A stretch of 64,000 nucleotides of DNA. It comes from Pseudoscleropodium purum (taxonomy: Eukaryota; Streptophyta; Bryopsida; Hypnales; Brachytheciaceae). Where the stretch lies: assembly GCA_963969395.1 (NCBI GenBank), contig OZ017797.1:3906001-3970000 (forward strand), written 5' to 3'. The notes under the pieces are model-generated. The model did no database searches, was not told where the DNA came from, and worked only from the letters and a program-made list of their open reading frames with translations. A program made the translations under genes and the position numbers. Of the stretch, positions 11,483 to 22,190 are shown one piece after another (within the stretch, counting starts at the first letter, position 1; each line of letters starts with the position of its first letter).

Positions 11483-12438
11483 TACATTGCTTTGATTCCA
11501 ATAGAACATACTTGTCCTTTCTAGTGACAATTTTCTTGAAGCTTCATCAATTGATTTTAATTAAATGAAGTGTACTTTCCAAAACATTCATCTTCCACCT
11601 CGTTGAAAGATGAGCATTTAGAAGGTAAATCATAATCAATACTTGCAATTATAAAATTAATCAAAAATTTAAAAAAAGTAGAAACCTCGTCCACATAGAC
11701 TACACAATTGATTCATGTGAGATTGAGTAATACACTCGGTGGAGATGGTCCAATGTAGGTCTTCTAGTAGGTCAATTTCCTAGTCTATGTATCCACCATC
11801 TTTTTACTATTGCGAGTTAATTAAAATTTTATATTTTTAATTTGAAAAGTTTCTAGCATATAGAAGACATATGATTTCATATTTGAAATGTATGAATGAA
11901 TAAAAGTATTTCATTCCTATGTAGTAGCAACAAAATCAATTGCAAGATAAAATAAAAGTTTTTATATTTATTGTATTGGCCAAGGTGACTTTAGTTCAAA
12001 GTTTTTTCACATCACTAGGTGCCCATATTAATGACAAGATCAATGCAATTGTCAATCAAATCTTGTTGAAATTTTTTGTTTCCAACTACATTGATTGCAA
12101 GCATAAGTCAAAGTGATATTTAACATTCATTAACTAGTATGAATGGTGGTTGTCCTTGTCAATAATTGAAACTTTATCAACTTTGATTTTAGTTAATATT
12201 GATAGTGACATTTATATGGGCTATACATTTGAAAAGATATGAGATTATATTTAGACTTAAGTAAACAACACACTAAAATTTTTGTTTCTTTTCATACAGT
12301 TAAAATCCAAAATTAAATTGTATAATTCAACATATTGATTGATTGATTAGCAACAATTTAAAAGTATTATTAACTTTCAATAAGATTAGATCGGCTTAAT
12401 TTACAGGGTTGTACTCACAAATAAACTTAATAATTTAA

Positions 12439-13386
12439 CCCCTAATTACCCAAACTGCATTTTTTGGCAACATAGGAATTTTGGGCAGCTCACCACGAAT
12501 GGAGTTTTTTTATTTTTTTTCATTGAAATTTTTACACAACATGTGACCAAGGAGTAGCTTTAAGGCCCAACAATTTTCATAACTTTTGACTACATGGTTA
12601 AAAAGTTATTGTATGATATGTACTTTTCTATGGTCAACAGGCAGCCTGGGTAGCAAAAAAACTTCTTCAAAAATATTTTTTTTAAAAAATTAAAATTTGA
12701 AATTGGTTCTCTAGATTTATATATACTTGAAAAGCTTTGAATCATTCCATTTTGATCAATGAATCAAAAGTTATGAGGAGTTTTAGTTTCTAGAAGTTTG
12801 TAGATTGTCATTGAATCTCTACTCTAAAATAAACTTTGAAGTCCTCTATTTAACTCAATTTTCAATATTTTGGGAAAAAAATAAAAACATTGGGTAAAGA
12901 TTGTTTATTACAACATTACCACAATTGGAATTGACATTTTTCAATTCTGTAAATAAATTGTTAAAAATTTAGTATTTTGAATCATTCTCTATTCCTTTCT
13001 ACTTACTATTTTTTTCCTATATGTTGTATGATTCCAAATGATTTAAAAAATTTTGAGCATGTAGCCAACTTGATTTGAAAAATGAATCTAAAGAGTAGCA
13101 ACAATTTTGGACATTTTTTCATACAAATAAGATCTTTTGAAGTGCAGCTGCCCGGATTTTCGTAGGGCCCCAAAATGAAAGTTTGTGATTTCAAATGCTA
13201 ATATCTTGCAATCTACACGGTAGAAGTTTCTGAAATTTTTTCCACATATTTTCAAACAAGTTTACTACAAGATCCTATGGTTATATGTGTCCAAAAATGT
13301 TTTTTTTTTCTAAAACTTGGTACTTGTACTACACATGGCAGTTTTGGAGCAGTTTTGGTGAAAACATAGTCAAAATCATCTAGGGG
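12439..13386. mobile_element. TTAA-target TIR element, copy III at a second site (948 bp)
   Basis: Starts CCCCTAATTACC after TTAA (12435-12438) and ends CATCTAGGGG before TTAA (13387-13390). It sits in the AATAATTTAAACAA segment between the inverted arms, a place empty in the other units. So the element has moved independently of the array. The body aligns to copies I, II, IV and V (CAAAATGA near 13171, TTTTGGAGC near 13344). Confidence 0.85.
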
Positions 13387-13822
13387 TTAAACAATAACCA
13401 CATTCTCAATGTTTTATTTACAAATAGAGACAAAGTGAAAAAATGATTCAAATAAATTATTCAACATTGTCTCAAATTCAAGAAAAGAAACAAAATTTCT
13501 TAATCTGCAATATATTCAAGTGTTGACTCAACGTCATACTCCCTCAGTGTGTGGCTTATATGCACATCACATATACACTTAGACATGTTGATTTAAAAAA
13601 TCAGTGTTTATGAAAATATAGAATTGTTAATATGTAGAATACTTGCCTCAGAGAGCAAGCCTTGAAATCAATCTCAATGAGAACCCCCGCCAAACATGCA
13701 CATCAAGATTTTTCAATTTTTTTTAATGAAGTACCAAAGTGGCAATATGAAATGTTATGGTGGTGCTACAAATTTCAAAATTCATCAACATATTGGATAG
13801 AAAATATTACACTAACACATAT

Positions 13823-14220
13823 GGTAGAACCACCTACTGCCAACCAAGGACCCATCTCCGACTCGTAGGATACACTATTTCTAATTAGGGCTTGAATAAA
13901 TTTCAACCAAAGCTTTTAATGCTTTTTTTTTCTCTATGTTTCAGAGTTAAGACTAACCAAGTCATGAAACATGTCCCAAGTATTGAGCAGAAAGTAGTTC
14001 TTTAATGATCATAATTGGAAGATTCTACATGTTGGCTATGGATATGAACGAGTTGCTTGCTTCCAAAATTCATAGTATTTCTAATTCAAGGCATAAAATT
14101 ACCCAGGAAATAGTAATCCTTATAATTTCTATCTTCGTATATGGCAAAAAATTTACATTGCCTTAAACTACTCTAGAAAATGTGGAGAATTGCTAAAGTG
14201 GTCTAATGGGTGGTTCTATC
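13823..14220. mobile_element. TIR element flanked by ATAT, copy in unit 4 (398 bp)
   Basis: GGTAGAACCACC after ATAT (13819-13822). The inverse of GATAGAACCACC lies just before ATAT (14221-14224). It is in the same position as the 4852 and 35475 copies. Confidence 0.75.
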
Positions 14221-14909
14221 ATATCACATATTTACAGTTATGTTTTCATCTTCAATCTAGCAATTTCATCCAAAATTAATTTTATTTTAAGCTAATAGGC
14301 AAAAACTTTATGGTTTGTCGTCACTTCTTAGCCAAATTATTTTTCAGTGGTGCAATCTACTATTATAAAATCCCAAAAAAGCCTAGATGTACATGCCAAA
14401 ATTACACTAACCTTCATAAAATTTTTGAGTGTTTTGATGAAAGGGACAATGATAATTTTTTGGGGGGATTTTTTGGATCAATTATGTACATTATGAGCTC
14501 TATTCTTCATACAAAAAGGTGAACTCAAAAATGCCTTATATGGCTACAAATATAAATTAAATATTTTATCTATTTTAACAAATATTTCAAATGCATATTT
14601 CAAATATAAATTAAACATTAAGATATAACAATGGTCCATGTTGCACCCTATATTCTCCCTATAATGGCTAATACAATCCCATGCTCTTAGTTCCCCCCTA
14701 AAATTCAAATATTGTGAGGATCAATATCATTTGTATGTTTGTCAAATTGTTGATATTTTAGTTTTTAGAAATGTCAATTTCCTTCAATTTTTGTGTACAA
14801 AAATATAAAATGATGTATACTAATATAGGCACAAATCTTTTATTGAAGTTATAAGAAAAAATGGACAAAAGCGGATAAAAGAATTCCAAATCATTGTGAA
14901 TAATACCAA

Positions 14910-15136
14910 CTCAATATGAAATCTATGTTTTGGGTGACAAGACCTAATTTTTTTTAATGCATTTTAGTGGACATCCATGTAACAAACCCATGTTTTTATG
15001 TCAACATTGATATTATGTTGAAGTGGTTGAACACTTCTATTGACATAAAAACATGGGTTTATTGAATAGGATGTCCACTAAAATGTGTTAAGAAAAAATT
15101 AGGCCTTGTCACCTAAAACGCAAGTTTCTTATAGTG
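14910..15136. mobile_element. CACTA-like foldback MITE, 227 bp
   Basis: The right end reads inward as CACTATAAGAAAC. The left end is its diverged partner CTCAATATGAAAT. Inside them nearly the whole element is an inverted repeat (GGTGACAAG.CCTAATT, TTAGTGGACATCC, AACCCATGTTTTTATGTC on both arms). The 3-bp flanks are CAA and TAA. Unit 5 at about 36522 gives the empty site (ACCAAGTTCTAGACATGG). CACTA-type ends and 3-bp duplications identify CMC/EnSpm elements. Confidence 0.85.
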
Positions 15137-15650
15137 TAAGTTTTAGACATGGCACTTTAAAATTAATTTTCTTTCATATCACAACTAATTTCTTCAAACT
15201 TCTATGGTAATGTGTACTACATTACACACAACAACTTCCATATATCTACTTTTGATCTTTGTCCATTGATGCTTATGGTATGATTGCTCAAATGAAAATA
15301 TTTTAAATTTGTTTACAAATTTGTTAGTCAATGTTTACAAGAGCATGGTCATTTTTTTAGAGTTATTACAAACAATCAATTTTTATCTAATTCCTAATTT
15401 CATGTTTTTTCCAGTTTGAAAAATGAAAATGAAATTTATATTAAAATGACAATTTTTATTTTTGTTTTTTGCACTTTCTAGGTTCTCCTTCAAAGAGGAT
15501 TGCTATAAAATTGATCTTAGGTAAGATATTTTTATTTACCTCCCTCTTTAATTCAACAATATTTGAGGCCCAAAATCACTTCATCATATTTGTATTCAAT
15601 TCAAAGTTAAAACCATCTTTGTATTCTTTAACAAATTCAATTGTGAGATC

Positions 15651-15672
15651 TTTGATTTATTTAATACTATCC
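15651..15672 (+). other. Empty TTAA-element site in unit 4
   Basis: Here ATCTTTGATTTATTTAATAC runs straight on to CTATCCATAAATTC, where units 1, 3, 6 and 7 have the TTAA element between the same flanks. Confidence 0.7.
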
Positions 15673-15781
15673 ATAAATTCAAATGAATGAATGTTTGTTA
15701 TAAACAAAATAGAAAAATCACATATTCTCTCCAATGATTGGTTACTTTTAAAACCAATTGTTTTCTCAATGTTGTTCCTAG

Positions 15782-16075
15782 CAGGGTTGTCATAACGGGC
15801 GAGTTAGGGTCATCGGAACGGATGGACGGTCCGAACGGCTTTAATTTTGTAACTTGTGCAATTTTGCGGAATGACATGTCACCTCGTCCGTGCCCTGACG
15901 ATCTCGTCTATGCCCTGTTGATCTCGTCCGCGCCTAGCATGTTCTTTAATCCACATGGCATCCACGTGGCCTATTTTTCTGTTATCAGAAAGTCAACTAG
16001 GTGTTGACTGTATCGGACGGGCGGGACCTCTAACAGACGGGCGAACCAGATGTCCGTCCATCTATGACAACCATG
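15782..16075. mobile_element. hAT-type MITE, 294 bp, GC-rich
   Basis: Ends are CAGGGTTGTCATA (left) and CATGGTTGTCATA (right, inverted), flanked by a perfect 8-bp duplication GTTCCTAG (15774-15781, 16076-16083), the hAT signature. The interior is GC-rich and built from CTCGTCCG and GACGGGCG words that resemble the GC islands at 54.6-62.4 kb. The 89-codon frame inside has no known domain. Confidence 0.9.
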
Positions 16076-16579
16076 GTTCCTAGGAAGTAGGAACTTAGAA
16101 TATCTAGACCTTGCAAACATTTTCTCATTGTGATCATAGGAACTTACCTAAACCAAATGTTTCCAATTGTTGTTAGGGACAAAAAAATTTATATTACACT
16201 AAGTTCAAAAGAAGCTCAAAAAGTAATATAAAAAATCAAAATAATTCAAATTTTATTTTTATAAATTTTTTGTCATAGAAAGTTCTTTTGTTTGCATAGA
16301 AAGATTTCATTTATCCCATTTGGACTAGTGATGTGAAAATTATAGAGAGTCTTGTTTTTCTAGCAATCCAAGCATTTGCTTCCAAAGATAACCCATAGGA
16401 TTCATTTTTGAATGGATCTCAACCCATATACAACACCTCTTGGTCTAGGAGATAGCCTTAGGAAAAAGCAAAAATCTCCTTGAAGTGGAGCATGGGTCTT
16501 GCTCCTTACTTAATTGCAAAGTTTGTGTAGTCAAAGCATGTAGAATTGATTAATGAATACTACTTTCAATTGCCTTTAT

Positions 16580-16830
16580 GGATAATTTTGTTAAAATGGC
16601 AGTATTCCAAATGCCATTTGTATAGTGCTTTCTATTGCACGGGGCCACGAAACACTGCCATATGTGCGCATGGAAGGTGTAGGTGTGCCGAACCGCTCAC
16701 AAAACCAATAGAATTCACAACTCTGTCACCTTTTTTCCAAAAACAATCCCATTTTTGCTGAGATTTTCAACCTTCCACTAAAATAGTTTTCCGCCATTTT
16801 ACAAGAATACTGCCATTTTAACGAAATTCC
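16580..16830. mobile_element. TIR element, 251 bp, unclassified
   Basis: The left end GGATAATTTTG is followed by TTAAAATGGCAGTATTC. The right end, inverted, is GGGAATTTCG followed by the same TTAAAATGGCAGTATTC. A second TGGCRGTW-like pair lies just inside. I see no clear target duplication, and the array sequence that should follow is also missing here, so a deletion accompanied or followed the insertion. Confidence 0.7.
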
Positions 16831-17638
16831 CTATAGAAGCACTTGAGCATCTTTATGAAACTTTCATAAAATACAATTCCAATCATTTGACATTGTGATT
16901 AATAGTACTAGGAGACAAAAAATGTTTATGATTGGTCAAACAATTCTTTTTCATATTATAATAAATAAATGATTTTCATCTTTTTTTTTTGTAGAAATTT
17001 TTCAATGGTATCTGTATTAGCATATAGTAAGATAACTTTTATAATGCCTTATAAGTAATTCTATCTCTTCTAAAATATCTACATTGTTTGATTTAAAGAG
17101 AACATACTTGTCCTTTATATTGACAATTTTCTTGAAGCTTCATCAATGAATAGTAATTGAATGAAGTGTATTTTTAAAACATTCATCTTCCACCTAGTTG
17201 ATGGTTGAGCATTTAGGAAGTAAAACATATTCAATATTTGTATTTATGAATTTCTTTAGAAAATGAATAATAGTAGATACCTTGTCCACATACAGCACAT
17301 GGACTACAAAAATGATTCGTGATGAGATTGAGTAACACACTTGGTTGAAATGGCCCCATGCATTAGGTCTTCTAGTAGGTCAAATTCCTAATCTATGTAG
17401 CCACCATCTTTCCACTAGTGAGAGTTTTAAAAAAATTTATATTTTCACATTACAATTTTTATATCTTACTACAGAAGAAGACATGTGATTTCATAATTAC
17501 TTCAAATGTATGAATGATTAAAAGTATTTCATACCTATGTAGTAGCAACAAAACCAAGTGCAAAAGAAGGCCAAAGTTTTTTACATTTACTGTATCTGCC
17601 AAGGTGAATTTAATTCAAAGTTTTTTTTTACAGCCTTG

Positions 17639-20486
17639 TGTGCCTAGACTGACGACCGGATGAGCTCTCCAGGAATCCTGTCCACTCTAGAATCTAGAAG
17701 CCATGAGTAGCCTAGCGGGTGACGGAATTTTGAAGTTGGACTGGATAGCCATAGGCTCCGACCTCTGAGAGTTACAAAGCCTTATTACGCACTCCAACAT
17801 GCCCAAGGTCCACGTGACCGGCTTGTCCTTTATGCTACTGTTTTGCTGTCACTAGTCCATTCATCTATTAAAACATTATTGCTGATTAGAGGACGCCATT
17901 CATTGCAAATAGGACTGGTAAGGCGATTCCTGCAGGGGCGAAATATCATGCCGTCCAAGAATTTTAACAAATGACCCAGCAAGCCAGCAGCGTAACTTCT
18001 AGCACACCGACCGCAATCAAGCTGACTTCAACGAGGAGTACGTGACGAATTAAAGGCTTTCCTCCTGACAACGGGGAGCGTCACAGCATTGGACGCAGCT
18101 GGGGCCCGAACATTCCCCTTCCGATCAATTCAATACAGAACTTCTATTTCACATAATTCAGCTAGTTTTCTCTTGACGGACGGACGGAGGAGCCCACGCA
18201 GGCAACTAGGTGATGAATGGCAGAAAGGATGATTGATCTGTCTGTCTCGCAGTCTGTCTCGTAGCAATCGATCATAAAGGCCAATTGTTGGACTTGGTTT
18301 CATTGCAAACAGGCTCGATTCGTCGGAAAGGGGTCCGTCACTTTGAAGGACTGATCGACTGAGGAATGGGATCCAAGTCATCCAACCACGGCAAAGTTTC
18401 ATTTTTCAAGAGGCGATTCTGTACTCAAAGTTTATTGCAGGGAATATTTAATGCTATAAGAATTCTCCATTCCACTGCAGAGCGAGTGTGATGAGTATCC
18501 TAACATGCTCGGTAACCGTGAGAGAGCTCGTACTGCACCTGTTTATTAGTGTCTACTGTCCATTTCAAATGAATGTACATGTTCTTGGATGAATATTAAA
18601 CTCGAATTCATCCATTCGAGAGCCCTGCATGGTCACAAGTAGGGAGCTTCATCGGGAGCTTCATCAAGATCGCCACTTGCACCACCCAACTTAAACAGAA
18701 TTGAAAGCCAAATCCAAGCGGTAAACAGTGCTCTTGAAGAAGAGTGTGCATTGGTCCAGTGAGACTCGCTCGCGTGCCAGTATGTACTTTGCCACTTTTC
18801 AAGGTGATAGTAAAGTGTCGCTAGCGTTGGAAGAAGCTAAAAACAAATGGGGTTGTGGACGGTCCCATCATGACGGGGTGGTAACTTTCACCGAGTTTGC
18901 GTGCGAAAAGAAATAGAAATGAGAGGCCGGGAGTGCGGGTGGTTAACCGTTTTTTTCATAGGGCGAGTGAACAGAGCTTGCGGTCTGCACCACCAGGTGG
19001 ATTCGGGCATCAAGGAACCAGTAGTGGGGCACGAACTAAATCACGGGCACTTCATTTTCATTTTGACGCGGACTTCACCACTTACCGGGGAATTTACAGT
19101 GGCCTGGATTCCTGGAATATCATTATTTAAGAGTGGGCCCCGGAATTTCCCTTCAAACTTGCGGTTGACTGGACTAAACTGGTGCAGCATAATGTTCACA
19201 TATTTCGGAGGCCGGCGGAGACAATACTGTAGTAGTAGTCGGTGTGCTACTTTTCTATTCTGCAAACGTCCCTCGGCTTTGGTTTGTAGTGGACTGTGAG
19301 TACTTCTAGATACACTTTACTAGCTAACAAACTGCGGCTACCATTTTCCACCGGTAAATTTACTGGATCGTCAGGTTCACATGCATGAATCATATAATAA
19401 AACAGAAAGTTTTGGGGGGTGGGGTTTAGGTACAACGCCAAAGCTTTACCCGGGGTGGGGGTGGGGGTGGGGGTGGGGGGTAACGCCTCCCCGATCTCCC
19501 TGTGGTATAAATTGATTTCTTGAATGGGCAGGTGTATATATTGATAGCCTGGACTCGGGGCTGTTCTCACTCGCAACAGCTCATGACAGTCTGGTTTTAG
19601 AGGGGGGGAATTACAGAATGTCGATTGAAGCTGTTGACTGCACGGGAGCTCGTTGCTTGCTTGCTTGCAACTAGCTAGCAAGCAAGTAGACCCGGCGACA
19701 ACAGCCCCATAAGGATAGAGTGTACACATGAGTCAATGAGGTTCAACAGGTCGCGCGGTGTATACGCTGAATATTCATGAGCATTTGATCATAGTTCCTG
19801 CTCGCACTCATATCTTCTGTAGCTCCAGTTTCCAGGCTCCAGTTTCCAGTTCCATGTGACAGTACGGAGGCTATCTGCATTGCACCTGTCAAGAACGTCG
19901 TGTCGCGAGGTCGAAATTGACTGCGACGACAGACAACAAGATTGAGTGATTGATCGACTGCCTGCAAAGACGTTGTAAGACCTGCTTATTATCTCTATTC
20001 CAGTACTTTCTGTGTTCCAGAGCCACCGTCGGCACTTCGCTGACCGTACGTCGTGGCAATACTGACAGCCATGAGATATTATCAGCTAGGTACCGACCCT
20101 TCGACGTTTCGTCTTGCTGTAATCATGCATCCAGATTAGTGTGCTTTGTCTCTCGCTGTCGATCAATCTCAGTGTTTCCACTGTTTCCAGATACTTGATT
20201 GTTGTGGATTCATCTTTCTCATGATCGATCAGGCCCTGCGCCCCGCGCGCCGGTTGATCGGATCGATTTAAAGGAGCATGCAGTCTCTGCAAGTGTCGGA
20301 CCGACCAAATCGATTTGTAACTTGAGTTCGTTCTTGATCCAGGTCAACGGTGCAGCTCGTGCATGTTCGGCAACGTCTCTCATTGAGACCGATTTCAGAC
20401 AAGCACTCTGAAGCAAGCGTTTTAGATATTGACGTTTCCTGCATATTTGCATGAACGTTGACTTTCTGAATGAACGTATTTGAGGG
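17639..20486. other. Gene-island left flank without a recognised gene
   Basis: Base composition rises sharply at about 17640, and the array repeats stop. Frames of 60-160 codons occur on both strands but overlap one another, lack domain motifs and do not join through plausible splice sites. Notable items are a G-run tract (19452-19480), a foldback CTTGCTTGC...GCAAGCAAG (19656-19685) and several TAGCTAGC words. I treat it as upstream intergenic sequence. Confidence 0.5.
19452..19480 (+). other. G-quadruplex-forming tract
   Basis: Five consecutive runs of four to six G, each separated by a single T. This fits the strictest G-quadruplex patterns with one-base loops. On the minus strand it reads as a Pro/Thr repeat, which I do not take as coding. 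Confidence 0.8.
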
Positions 20487-21060
20487 TATATGTGTTGTGT
20501 ATATAAGCCACACATTTGAGGAGTATGAGGTTAAATTAACACTTGAGTATATTGCACATTAAGAAATTTTGTTTCTATTCATGATTTTAAGACAATGCAG
20601 ATGATTTTGAAACAATGTAGAATAATTGGTTTGAAATATTTTAAATTTTATGTTGATTTATAAATGAATTTAGAATATTATAAATGAGGTTGTTGTTTAA
20701 TTTATTAATTCTACTCATGAATATAATTTTATTCTATTCTATTCATGAATTTATTGAAATTTAATATTTTTTAATTAATATGAATTAATCAAGAAACATG
20801 TTGATTTATACAATGAAATTTTAAATTTTATAAAGTTTTGTTATATTTTAACTTCATGAAAAGAAACAAAATTTCTTAATGTGCTGTATATTAGAGTCTA
20901 CATATAATCTCATATCTTCTCAAATGTGTGGTTCATATAGACATCACTATCAATACTGATTGAAATCAAGATTGATGACCAAAGTCTCAATGATCGACAA
21001 GGACAATCACTTTCATACCAATTGATGATTGTTCATTATCACTTTGATTGTTGTTACAAC
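20487..21060 (-). repeat. Free-standing inverted copy of the array's inverted-arm cassette
   Basis: Arms of about 90 bp lie at 20487-20585 and 20866-20950 (CACACATTTGA...AAGAAATTTTGTTTCT and its inverse). Sequence on to 21060 is the reverse complement of the array stretch that precedes the left arm (GACAAGGACAATCAC against GTGATTGTCCTTGTC). It is an AT-rich block inside the higher-GC island, in the orientation opposite to all eight array units. Confidence 0.75.
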
Positions 21061-21815
21061 CAATGTAGGTGGAAACGCAAATTGTCCCGACAAGATTTAA
21101 CCGACAATTGTACTTTTGAAAACGTTGACTTTCTCAATGTTAAGTTGATCGATCAGTACTCTGAAAAACCCGATGCAGTTGTGGTATACGCGATGTTTCC
21201 GATTCAGTTATATTGGTCGGCAGTTGTTCGAATGTATCTTGTCGACGTTTCGGTCGACGGAATCCCTTCCGATATGCTGTCAAGATGGGTCGGTGACGAT
21301 TGTCGTTCAATTCCGAGGCTGCGTCAAGTCAGTTCAACGCAATTTCCATGAAGATCAGTATGTGGCGCTACTTAGATTCTATTTGGATAATCCAGAAGGG
21401 AAGATTGAATTCCGATGGACGCCGTGTACGTGGTTTACACTGAGACTCAGTATTGATCTGTCGCCTGTCTGTCTGTGTTGTGTATCTGGCGTCGAGGGAT
21501 GGCGCAGGAGTGGCGGAAAGACAGATAGACCCCGGAGCCACCGGCTGCAACAGTGGGCTAGCTAGCTAGCGACGCACGCAAGAATGACGCGGATTCGTGA
21601 GAGGAGATGCCGAGGATTTTGGCTTGGGGTGACATCATCAAGGGAGCAAGCGACAGGGGTGGCCCCGGCAAGAGGCTGCACTTTACAAGATATAAGTTAC
21701 TGTTTTCTGCATTGACCATTTAAGCAGCTTGCAACAGGGGCCTGCCTGCCTCAATGCCTGCGTAGCTGCTGCACCTCTGCTGGGGTCACTTTATGGCAAC
21801 GAGCCAGCCAGGGAG
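21061..21815. other. Intergenic sequence, nothing recognised
   Basis: Frames such as 21022-21351 and 21173-21565 overlap each other and have no motif. Probably distal promoter of the AP2 gene. Confidence 0.4.
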
Positions 21816-21823
21816 TTATATAT
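21816..21823 (+). promoter_or_regulatory. Candidate TATA box upstream of the AP2 leader
   Basis: TTATATAT lies in GC-richer DNA about 270 bp before a CT-rich leader. It is the best-placed TATA-like word upstream of the AP2 gene, but the transcription start is unknown. Confidence 0.3.
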
Positions 21824-22095
21824 GTGGTCGGTGATATGGAGAGAGCAAGATAGGACCACCCACAACTCACTCCTCGTCTGTCTGTGCAAGGGGGCTGAGG
21901 AAAAGGGAGCCATATTAACATACCAGCAGTGCAGGAGAGAACATTTTTCACTTGGGAAGGACGGAGGGAGTCAGCCAGTGCGTCCAATTCTCGCCCTTCC
22001 TTTGCGTCACACTCTCCGAGGCAGACCTCGCGCTCCGCAAGGCGGACTGCGGGGTTCGTCATCCACTCTGGGCAGGGGCGCTTCGTCTTCTTCGT

Positions 22096-22132
22096 CTCCT
22101 CCTCTTCCTCCTCCTCCTCCTCCTCCTCCTTC
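22096..22132 (+). repeat. CT-rich (TCC)n tract typical of plant 5' leaders
   Basis: An almost pure pyrimidine run of TCC triplets. Such tracts are common in plant 5' UTRs, and the telo-box words follow shortly after. In other frames it gives fake poly-Ser, poly-Pro and poly-Glu ORFs. Confidence 0.6.
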
Positions 22133-22182
22133 TCACACCTGTATGCAGTCACCAGCTTGCTTCCATTCTCTTGCTTCGAGCT

Positions 22183-22190
22183 AAACCCTA
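22183..22190 (+). promoter_or_regulatory. Telo-box AAACCCTA
   Basis: AAACCCTA occurs here and again at 22458-22465. In plants this word is found near the start of many genes and is bound by telobox-binding factors. Its place after the CT-rich tract supports a leader region. Confidence 0.4.

Larger units (their letters stand above)
7114..13665 (+). repeat. Array unit 3 (A type, enlarged by insertions)
   Basis: It has the same landmark order as unit 1. It contains TTAA copy II with a further insertion (8463-10124), a Stowaway-like element (10903-11482) and a second TTAA element (copy III, 12439-13386) between the two inverted arms, which pushes them about 1.2 kb apart. It lacks the 320-bp segment. 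No gene is recognised. Confidence 0.7.
13666..17638 (+). repeat. Array unit 4 (B type), cut off by the gene island
   Basis: Start landmark near 13730. It carries the ATAT-flanked element, a CACTA MITE, an empty TTAA site (15651-15662), a hAT MITE, a TIR element at 16580 and the B-specific segment at 16084-16430 (shared with 37330-37800). Sequence matching other units stops at about 17638 after AATTCAAAGTTTTTTT. The remainder of a unit resumes near 34905. Confidence 0.7.

Noticed and set aside
19247..19729. 160-codon minus frame with Pro/Thr repeat
   Set aside because: The repeat is the G-run tract read backwards; there is no start context, splice partner or motif.
21729..22184. Overlapping frames of 80-150 codons on both strands around the TCC tract
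   Set aside because: Several frames are open at once because of the simple repeat. Poly-Ser, poly-Pro and poly-Glu runs come from the same triplets, and no domain is present.
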